A stretch of DNA of 64,000 bases. It comes from Janthinobacterium sp. BJB426 (GTDB lineage Bacteria > Pseudomonadota > Gammaproteobacteria > Burkholderiales > Burkholderiaceae_D). The position numbers were made by a program, and so were the translations under genes. Under the pieces are notes generated by a model. The model did not search any database. It saw only the letters and a program-made list of their open reading frames with translations, and was not told the DNA's origin. This document shows positions 57,628 to 64,000 of this stretch, piece by piece (position 1 is the stretch's first letter; each line of letters begins with the position of its first letter). Where the stretch lies: positions 1 through 64,000 of the forward strand of contig NZ_PDZL01000021.1 of the NCBI RefSeq assembly GCF_002735705.1. The letters run 5' to 3'.

Positions 57628-58305
57628 TCAGGTGAGCAGCGCTTCCTTGCGCACGAAATGCATGGCTTGCGGCTGGTCCACCAGCACGCACTGCTTGCCC
57701 GTGCGCTTGCAGTGGTCGTGCACGCGCCAGTAGGCGTCGTGGCTGACGCAGCCCGTCTGGCAAATCACCAGGTCGGCCGCCACCAGGCCCGCTTCCAGCG
57801 CCGCCACGTCGTCGGCGCCATCGTCGCCGCCAGCATGGTGCAGGAAGCGCCCGCCGGCCTGCTCGATGGCTTGCTGCGCCACGTTGGCGCCGGCGGCCTG
57901 TTGGCCAGCATTCTGCTCCAGATAGCTGCCCACATACAGCACGGCTTTTTCGCGCACGTCGGCCTGCAAGGCTGGCGCAGGCAGCCACTGCAGGCGCAGC
58001 AGCTCGCGCATCAGGTCCTGCACCCGCTCACCGAGCCACTCGACCCGGCGCGCCAGCCTTGCACGCGTCGGCAAGCCCGGCACGCTGGCCGCCAGTTCGG
58101 CCAGTTCATCGCGCGCCAGCGCCAGTTTTGTATCGCGGATCACGACCTGCGCCCGCGCGCGCATCAAGTCCGACTCCAGCTGCGCGATGCGGGCCGCCTG
58201 CGCAGCCAGTTGCGCACTGCAGCGCGCCTGCGCGCGGCCATACTCCGCCATCAACACGCGATGCTCGCGCGCGATCATGTCCTCGTTGCCATACATACTG
58301 CCCAT
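57628..58305 (-). CDS. DUF2325-domain protein
   Basis: This 225-residue protein has a C-terminal DUF2325 domain with VLYVGS, GGRFLHHAGGDDG and VICQTGCVSHDAYWRVHDHC. It is preceded by a helical coiled-coil region (LESDLMRARAQVVIRDTKLA). The function of the domain is unknown; related genes often lie near haem or iron genes, and a Fur box is found 66 bp upstream. I chose the second of two adjacent ATG codons because it has proper spacing from AAGGAGG. Confidence 0.85.
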   Translation of the reverse strand: MGSMYGNEDMIAREHRVLMAEYGRAQARCSAQLAAQAARIAQLESDLMRARAQVVIRDTKLALARDELAELAASVPGLPTRARLARRVEWLGERVQDLMRELLRLQWLPAPALQADVREKAVLYVGSYLEQNAGQQAAGANVAQQAIEQAGGRFLHHAGGDDGADDVAALEAGLVAADLVICQTGCVSHDAYWRVHDHCKRTGKQCVLVDQPQAMHFVRKEALLT

Positions 58306-58370
58306 CATGCCCTCCTTCACCGACCGTGGCGCCATGGCGCCAGCCCATCGCTACCCCATGGATCCGCATT

Positions 58371-58389
58371 ATAAATGAGAATCATTATT
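58371..58389. promoter_or_regulatory. Fur box upstream of the DUF2325 gene
   Basis: ATAAATGAGAATCATTATT matches the 19-bp Fur consensus GATAATGATAATCATTATC at 14 positions, including the whole TGA-AATCATTAT core except one base. It lies in the promoter region of the DUF2325 gene. Iron-dependent repression is inferred. Confidence 0.65.
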
Positions 58390-58438
58390 ATTTGTCCATG
58401 CGCGTGCGCGCAGTAGGGGTATGCGGTGGCCGCCAGCG

Positions 58439-59044
58439 TCACGCAGCTGGCGGACAAGACAGCAGACGCTTCCATACGTCTTCCTGCACCTCCCGCACAT
58501 GCCGCAGGCCATCGGGGCCACGATAGATCCCCAGCGTGTTCGGCCACGCCATATCGATGAACAACAGCCGCGCCGGATCGATCAGCAGGGACTGGCCCAC
58601 ATAATTACCCTTGATCTCGCCCTTGTTCACGGTCAGCAGGCGCGCACCACCGGCAAGCGCCCGCTCGTCCAGCGCCACGCCGCTGCGCTCGGCCACATCG
58701 CGCAGCCAGCGTTCGCGCCAACGCGCCTGCTCGCCAAACTGTCCTTTTGGCGGCCGGTCCAGCTTGACGATGGCCGCCACGGGCCCGTCTATCCCCGCCT
58801 GCAGCGAAAAGCCCAGGCGTTCCTGCAGTTCGACCGTGTAGGCCTCACCCTTGACATCGATCTGATAGCGCCCCACCCCGTCCTGTACCCGCAGGTCAGC
58901 CTGATGGTAGGAAGGTTTGACGCAATTGGCGTATTGATGGACGAGCACATCGAGAAACGGCGGCTCGACGGGGGATGTCGCCGCCATGGCGGGCGACAGG
59001 CTGGCACACAACATGGCGGCAGCCACGCATTGCATCGTATTCAT
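58439..59044 (-). CDS. Secreted/periplasmic protein of unknown function
   Basis: This 201-residue protein has a clear signal peptide (residues 1-23, ending SPAMA). The mature part is alpha/beta with a Lys/Gly-rich central region and a C-terminal segment DVWKRLLSCPPAA; two Cys could form a disulfide. No family is recognised. GGAG five bases before the ATG sets the start. Confidence 0.7.
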   Translation of the reverse strand: MNTMQCVAAAMLCASLSPAMAATSPVEPPFLDVLVHQYANCVKPSYHQADLRVQDGVGRYQIDVKGEAYTVELQERLGFSLQAGIDGPVAAIVKLDRPPKGQFGEQARWRERWLRDVAERSGVALDERALAGGARLLTVNKGEIKGNYVGQSLLIDPARLLFIDMAWPNTLGIYRGPDGLRHVREVQEDVWKRLLSCPPAA

Positions 59045-59176
59045 TCTTGCTCCGGTTATTGCACAATTTTTTTCAATGGTGGAATTGGCAAGATCCACAC
59101 TCTAGCAGAAGGGGAAAAAACGCCCCGCACGGCCCGCGCATGACAGGCCCCGGCGCACGATTCAATTGAATCGCGC

Positions 59177-59205
59177 TTGTTAAATCACTATTTCTAAGGT
59201 GTAAT
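59177..59205 (+). promoter_or_regulatory. Candidate vgrG promoter
   Basis: TTGTTA (59177-59182) and TGTAAT (59200-59205) are separated by 17 bp in an AT-rich block before vgrG, which stands out against the GC-rich surroundings. The -10 and -35 are partial matches only. Confidence 0.4.
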
Positions 59206-59268
59206 CTTATAAGCAAATCATTGAATTAAATGCAAGTACCCTCATTTCGCCACACGGAGTTCCAGTCA

Positions 59269-62200
59269 ATGTCCGAATTGGTCCAAGCAAGCGCGTCGCC
59301 GTCACCCGGTACGTCACCCGTTGCCAACGGTTTCAGCCAGGCCACGCGCCTGCTGAAGCTGAGCACGCCCCTGGGCCCGGACAAGCTGCTGGCCGAATGC
59401 GTGCGCGGCGAGGAAGGCCTGGGACTGGGCTATGCCTTCCACATCGCCGCCCTGTCGCTCGACGCGGCCATTCCCCTCAAGTCACTGATCGGCCAGCCCA
59501 TCCTGCTGGAATTGCTCATGGCCGATGGCGGCTGGCGCCCGTTCCACGGCCACGTCACCGCCGTCGAACTGGCGGGCGCGAACGGCGGCTTTGCCCGCTA
59601 CAACCTGACCATGCAGCCGTGGACGGCCTTCCTGGCGCACGGCCGCGACAGCCGCGTCTTCCAGGACCTGGCGGTACCCGACATCCTCGAAGTCGTCTTT
59701 GCCCGCTACCAGGGCCAGGGCATGCTGGCGCCGGCCTGGCGCTTCGACCTGCTCGACCGCGCAATCTATCCGAAACGCAGCATCTGCAGCCAATACCAGG
59801 AAAGCGACTGGGCCTTTGCCGAGCGGCTGATGAGCGAGGAAGGCCTGTTTTATTATGCCGAACACACGGGCGACGCGGGCAGCGCCAGCCTGGGCAGCCA
59901 CACCCTCGTCATCGCCGACCACAACGGCAGCTTCAAGCCCAACACCCAGGCCAGCATTGCCTACAGCCAGCCAGGCGCCGTCATGCCGCAAGACACGATG
60001 GACCGCTGGCGCATGCAGCTGCGCCAGCAAACCAACGGCATCGAACTGTCCAGCTGGGATTACCGCGCACTGGGCCTGCGCCCCATCAGCGCCGCCAGCG
60101 CCCATGACGGAACGATGGCGCTGGTCAGCCGCGACGCGCCCGGCGCCTATGCCTACCCGTCGCGCGAACACGGACAACGGCTTGCCGAGCGCCAGTTGCA
60201 GGCGCTGACGGCGGCCAGGGAAGTGTTTACGGGCGCCGGCACCGTGCGCACCCTGGCGCCCGGCACCACGTTTACCCTGAGCGGTCAGGCGCAAACGGAT
60301 GCGGCGGGCGGTGGCGACGCTGCAAGCTTCCTCGTCACCCGCACGGTGCACCTGATGCATAACAACCTCGATGCGGAACTCGGCGGCGGCCTGCTGCAGC
60401 GCTTCGGCCAGGGCTTGCTCGACGCGCTGATCGGCGAAGAGGCGGCCGGCAGCCTGCATGCCGTCGGCGACACCATCAGCGAACGCCCGCCCTACCGCAA
60501 CCGCATCGACGCCATCCGCAGCAAGGTCCCCTACCGCAGCACCTATGCCAACGACCACGGCCAGCTGCTGCATCCACGCCCCGTCATCATGGGCCAGCAG
60601 ACCGCCATCGTCGTCGGCCCGGCCGGCGCCCAGCTGCATACGGACCGCGACCACCGCATCAAGGTGCAATTCCACTGGCAGCGGGGGGCGCAAAGCCATA
60701 GCCGGCTGGCGCATCCGGCGGCCGACGGCCACACGGGCGCGCCCGGCGACGACAGCGCCGGCACCTGGGTCAGGGTCGCCACGCCGCTGGCCCCCGTCGC
60801 CGGCGCCAACTGGGGCAGCAACGCCCTGCCCCGCGTGGGCCAGGAAGTGCTCGTCGATTTCCTGGAAGGCAATATCGACCGTCCCGTCGTCATCGGCACG
60901 CTGTACAACGGCCGCGGCCAGGCGGACGCGCAAAACAACCAGGTCAGCCAGGGCACGGGCGCGGCGACGGGCAACGCGCCGGCCTGGTTTCCCGGCCAGG
61001 CCGGCGCCCATGCCCACCCGGCGGCCTTGTCGGGCATCAAGACGCAGGCATTGCCAACGAGCCAGGGCGGCGGTGGCGCCTACAGCCAGCTGGTGTTCGA
61101 CGACAGCCCGGGCCAGGGCCGCGTCGCCCTGCAGCGCCACGCCGGCCCCCATCAGGGAACGGCCGAACTGAACCTGGGCCATTTGCGGCACCAGAGCGAC
61201 AACCAGCGGCTGGCGCCGGCCGGCTTTGGCGCCGAGCTGAAAACGGAACACAGCGCCGCCCTGCGCGCGGGAGCGGGCATGCTGCTGTCGGCGCATGGCC
61301 GCGATGCTGGCGGCAGCCAGATGGATGCGCAGGAAGCGCTGGAACAGCTCAGGCAAAGCTTGCAACTGCAGACCTCGCTGACTGAGCAGGCGCAGAAACA
61401 TTTCGCGCTCGAAATGCCCAGCCCGGCCACAGCCGGTGCGGCCGCGCCAGCTTCCGCTGCCACGCCGGACCAGACGGAGACGCCTTCGCCAGCCGCGCAG
61501 CTCCCCGCCCTCGCCCAGATGCAGCACAGCATCGAGGTCCTGGGCGCGACGGCCGAGGGCGCCGCCACGACGGGCCAGGGCCAGGGCCAGCAGGCGGCGG
61601 GCGGCGAAGGCCAGGCCAGCGCGTATGGCGACCCGCAACTGCAATTATCCAGCCCGTCCGGCATCGCCGCCACCACGCCAGCCAGCGCCGTCCTGGTCGC
61701 GGGCGGCAATGGCAGCCTGACGGCGGGCGCCGATCTCAACTTTGCGGCGCAAGGCAACAGCCTGTACGCGCTGGGCAAGGGCATCAGCCTGTTCACCTAC
61801 GGCAAGGCCAGCAGCAAGGACAAGCCCAACCAGGAAACCGGTATCCGCCTGCATGCGGCCAGCGGCAAGGTCAGCAGTCAAAGCCAGTCCGATGCGACAC
61901 GGCTGACGGCAGACAAGGCCATCACCGTCAGCAGCACCGCCAAGAGCGTCACGGCGGCGGCCAAGCAGCACATCCTGATGACGGCCCAGGGCGCGTACAT
62001 CCGCCTCGAAGGCGGCAACATCATGCTGCACGGCCCCGGAAAAATCGATTTCAACGCCAGCATGAAGGAATTGACGGGACCGGCAAGCAGCACCCCAAAA
62101 TTACCTTTGTTGCCACAGGCTGGGGACGTAAGCAATTTCATGGAATTGAATTATCGCTGGGATGATTTACAGCCCATGGTGGGGGCGCCATACGCCTTGC

Positions 62201-62616
62201 TGTTCGACAATGGCACCCGCCTGGAAGGCAAGCTCGATGCAAACGGCTTTGCCCGTCTGGAAAACCTGCCTGATCGCAATGCCGTCGTGATCTACGGCGA
62301 AGACGAAAGGGAAGCGGTTCCCCGCCACAAGCAGAAACCGAACCAGCTGGCTGGCAGCAAGCCGAAAAGCGACGACGAGGCGCAATCGGTCCTCGAACGC
62401 TATCTGGCGCAAGAGGCCGCTTACTACAAAGACAATTTCTTTCCGGATGAGCTCGCTGAAATGGCTGAGGACTTTCCTGCAGGCGCCACCGTCAGCACAC
62501 TTGAATATGATTTTCACTACGACGATTATCGCTACAAGGACGAGGACAGCATTGCTGACAAAGCCGCAAGCAAAAGCTACCGGGACTTGCACGATCAGGA
62601 AGGCGACGAGTCATGA
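59269..62616 (+). CDS. vgrG: Type VI secretion VgrG spike protein with C-terminal extension
   Basis: This 1115-residue VgrG (TssI) forms the T6SS spike. The N-terminal gp27-like part (about 1-400) contains YQESDWAFAERLMSEEGLFY. The gp5 OB-fold part (about 450-560) contains HTDRDHRIKVQFHWQR and WGSNALPRVGQEVLVDF. Then comes the DUF2345 needle region and a 160-residue extension. Residues about 955-1010 (YALLFDNGTRLEGKLDANGF) look like a transthyretin-like domain, known in other VgrGs to recruit effectors. GGAG nine bases before the ATG favours this start over one 13 codons upstream. The effector gene overlaps its stop. Confidence 0.93.
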   Translation: MSELVQASASPSPGTSPVANGFSQATRLLKLSTPLGPDKLLAECVRGEEGLGLGYAFHIAALSLDAAIPLKSLIGQPILLELLMADGGWRPFHGHVTAVELAGANGGFARYNLTMQPWTAFLAHGRDSRVFQDLAVPDILEVVFARYQGQGMLAPAWRFDLLDRAIYPKRSICSQYQESDWAFAERLMSEEGLFYYAEHTGDAGSASLGSHTLVIADHNGSFKPNTQASIAYSQPGAVMPQDTMDRWRMQLRQQTNGIELSSWDYRALGLRPISAASAHDGTMALVSRDAPGAYAYPSREHGQRLAERQLQALTAAREVFTGAGTVRTLAPGTTFTLSGQAQTDAAGGGDAASFLVTRTVHLMHNNLDAELGGGLLQRFGQGLLDALIGEEAAGSLHAVGDTISERPPYRNRIDAIRSKVPYRSTYANDHGQLLHPRPVIMGQQTAIVVGPAGAQLHTDRDHRIKVQFHWQRGAQSHSRLAHPAADGHTGAPGDDSAGTWVRVATPLAPVAGANWGSNALPRVGQEVLVDFLEGNIDRPVVIGTLYNGRGQADAQNNQVSQGTGAATGNAPAWFPGQAGAHAHPAALSGIKTQALPTSQGGGGAYSQLVFDDSPGQGRVALQRHAGPHQGTAELNLGHLRHQSDNQRLAPAGFGAELKTEHSAALRAGAGMLLSAHGRDAGGSQMDAQEALEQLRQSLQLQTSLTEQAQKHFALEMPSPATAGAAAPASAATPDQTETPSPAAQLPALAQMQHSIEVLGATAEGAATTGQGQGQQAAGGEGQASAYGDPQLQLSSPSGIAATTPASAVLVAGGNGSLTAGADLNFAAQGNSLYALGKGISLFTYGKASSKDKPNQETGIRLHAASGKVSSQSQSDATRLTADKAITVSSTAKSVTAAAKQHILMTAQGAYIRLEGGNIMLHGPGKIDFNASMKELTGPASSTPKLPLLPQAGDVSNFMELNYRWDDLQPMVGAPYALLFDNGTRLEGKLDANGFARLENLPDRNAVVIYGEDEREAVPRHKQKPNQLAGSKPKSDDEAQSVLERYLAQEAAYYKDNFFPDELAEMAEDFPAGATVSTLEYDFHYDDYRYKDEDSIADKAASKSYRDLHDQEGDES

Positions 62617-64000
62617 GCGGCCTCACCCCTACCGTCCCGGCCAACGCGATCCGTGGCGCCTCGCCTGCCAGCCGGGCGCTCAGGCAGGCCGATGACGGCA
62701 TCGGTACTTGGCTGAGTGACCTCGTCACTGGTTCGGGCTCATCTCCCGCGCACATCATCATCACCGGTATTCTCGGTGTCGTCCCTGGTGTGGGACAGGC
62801 CATGGATGCGCGCGACTTGATCCTTGGCATCATTGTCATCAGCAAATCGCCGTCCGCCATCGGCGCCTGGGTGGAACTGGCCATCACCCTGGTCGGTTGC
62901 GTACCCGCCGTGGGCGATACGCTCAAGGTCGGCTTCAAGCTGATGAACAAGGGACACAATTTTGGCCGTGTGCTGGAAGCCGTCTCGCCCAAGCTGCGCG
63001 GCAACGTCGAAAAATTCATGCGCAAGATCGACTGGAACGTACTGGCCCGTGAAAGCAAGAGCTTGTTCAAGGGTGTAATCGATACGTTTATCGACGGCAT
63101 CGATAGCTGGATCGTCAAAGCCGTGGCGGGAAAGTCGGAAGTCAAGCTGTTGATCCAGGAAATGCAGGCAATCCAGAAGCGCGGACCCAAAATGATCGAG
63201 GACGCCTTCGCCGAACTGAAAAAACTGCATGGCAAGATGATGGGCCATGACCTGCCGCACAACACGGCTGCGGTCGGCAACGCGACAGGAAAAGGCGTGC
63301 AGCATGCAGCACAGGAGGCGGGAAAGGACATTGCCGGCAAGGAAGCAAAAGCCGCCAGCAAGGCCGAAAAGAGACTTGCAGCGAAAAAGAACAAGGACGT
63401 CACCGGCAATCAGGCCAAGCCCAATTCCAGCAAGGTCAATACCAAGAAAAAAGGCGAAAAGAAAAAGCAAGGCTGGCACACCGGCGTACCGGCCGAGCAC
63501 ATCACGGATTACTTCGTGAAGAAAAGACATGCGCTGTTCAAGAAGGCGAACAATGCCGGCAAGCTGACCGAAGAGCATAGCCTGCCGCACGCAGGACTCG
63601 ATCATCTGTGGTTCAAAGGCGCTGCACTTAGCCAGCCTTTCGTTGTCGGCGAAACCAAGTCGAGCCTGTTCGATGCCTTCCGCCTGATGGCGGCGCTACC
63701 GGCCGATCTGCAGGAAAAATTCAGTTCCCTGAGGGCGGACGAAGCGGCGAATCCCACGAAAAACAATAACAAACCGAATATTTTCGAAAATGCGGACCGC
63801 GATGCCCATGCAAATCAAGACGTAAAAATAGGGAACCAGGAAGCGGATGAAAAAGAACTGAGAAAGGGCTTGAACAAGGAAAATAAAGAAACGAAGCTGC
63901 CGACGCAAATGAGCCACGAATGGATCGCCCGCTCGATAAAATCGGAGAAACTGACGGCTACCGGAGTCACCATCAAGCCCTTGATGAAAAAATACGCGGC
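62613..64000 (+). CDS. Putative T6SS nuclease effector (runs off window end)
   Basis: The ORF starts with ATGA overlapping the vgrG stop and stays open to the last base (at least 462 residues). Residues about 45-110 hold two hydrophobic, Gly/Pro-rich segments (GILGVVPGVGQAMDARDLIL, ELAITLVGCVPAVGDTLK), like N-terminal parts of other T6SS toxins. A Lys/Ala-rich linker (about 235-300) leads to a region with HAGLDHLWFKG (Asp330) and VVGETKSS (Glu347, Lys349), the spacing of a PD-(D/E)XK nuclease core. The remaining toxin part and an immunity gene should lie beyond the window. The nuclease call is inference from this motif. Confidence 0.75.
   Translation, partial: MSGLTPTVPANAIRGASPASRALRQADDGIGTWLSDLVTGSGSSPAHIIITGILGVVPGVGQAMDARDLILGIIVISKSPSAIGAWVELAITLVGCVPAVGDTLKVGFKLMNKGHNFGRVLEAVSPKLRGNVEKFMRKIDWNVLARESKSLFKGVIDTFIDGIDSWIVKAVAGKSEVKLLIQEMQAIQKRGPKMIEDAFAELKKLHGKMMGHDLPHNTAAVGNATGKGVQHAAQEAGKDIAGKEAKAASKAEKRLAAKKNKDVTGNQAKPNSSKVNTKKKGEKKKQGWHTGVPAEHITDYFVKKRHALFKKANNAGKLTEEHSLPHAGLDHLWFKGAALSQPFVVGETKSSLFDAFRLMAALPADLQEKFSSLRADEAANPTKNNNKPNIFENADRDAHANQDVKIGNQEADEKELRKGLNKENKETKLPTQMSHEWIARSIKSEKLTATGVTIKPLMKKYA

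Noticed and set aside
59482-61644. A 720-residue open frame antisense to vgrG
   Set aside because: VgrG signatures on the plus strand are unambiguous, and the antisense product has no recognisable domain.

Overview
The window looks like chromosomal DNA from a GC-rich betaproteobacterium of the family Oxalobacteraceae, most likely Janthinobacterium or a close relative. This is inferred from gene content, codon use and protein style, not from a marker gene: no rRNA or tRNA gene was seen. About 59 genes are supported, mostly in tight, often overlapping operons.

Layout. 0-6 kb: the tail of an IS1595-type transposase, a chemoreceptor, an atypical patatin, and a LysR regulator divergent from an MFS exporter. 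6-18.3 kb: a maltose/maltodextrin regulon (LamB-like porin, LacI-family repressor, GH13 glucosidase, MalK-MalE-MalF-MalG, exported alpha-amylase, PfkB kinase). It is controlled by palindromic operators with a shared AAAGCGCTTT core, placed at helical spacing around two near-identical promoters. 18.4-21.2 kb: an O-acetylhomoserine sulfhydrylase, then an SDR gene divergent from a TetR regulator around a highly symmetric control region with three operators 31 bp apart.

21.2-29 kb: a seven-gene, nearly gapless operon of MoxR-like AAA+ ATPase, two unrecognised proteins, a protein combining an HExxH motif with a VWA/MIDAS domain, a small helical protein, a PaaK-like adenylate-forming ligase and a NadR-like bifunctional enzyme. 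This is my main candidate for an undescribed system. 29.1-33.9 kb: an outer membrane factor, a periplasmic adaptor and two ABC-2 permeases with no ATPase gene. 34-39.4 kb: aspartate 4-decarboxylase with two AspT-type antiporters.

39.4-46.8 kb has an anaerobic flavour: UbiU-UbiV-UbiT (O2-independent ubiquinone synthesis), a class III ribonucleotide reductase whose glycyl-radical domain is a separate overlapping 66-residue ORF, its activase NrdG, and FNR- and NrdR-like sites. 46.9-51.5 kb: a Pls/PosA-type single-module NRPS (A-T domains, three membrane pairs, three hexapeptide-like domains) followed by a phosphopantetheinyl transferase, predicted to make an amino-acid homopolymer.

51.5-59 kb is mixed: LysR, a TrpF-like protein, an RlmN-like methylase, PhnA/YjdM, a DmeF-type metal exporter with its RcnR/FrmR-type repressor and a G-tract operator, an Lgt-like/TlpA fusion, a DUF2325 gene with a Fur box, and a secreted protein. 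The window ends with a type VI secretion VgrG and, overlapping its stop codon, the start of a large putative PD-(D/E)XK nuclease effector that runs off the end. Two copies of a ~100 bp imperfect palindromic repeat, plus a possible third element of the same shape, lie between genes.
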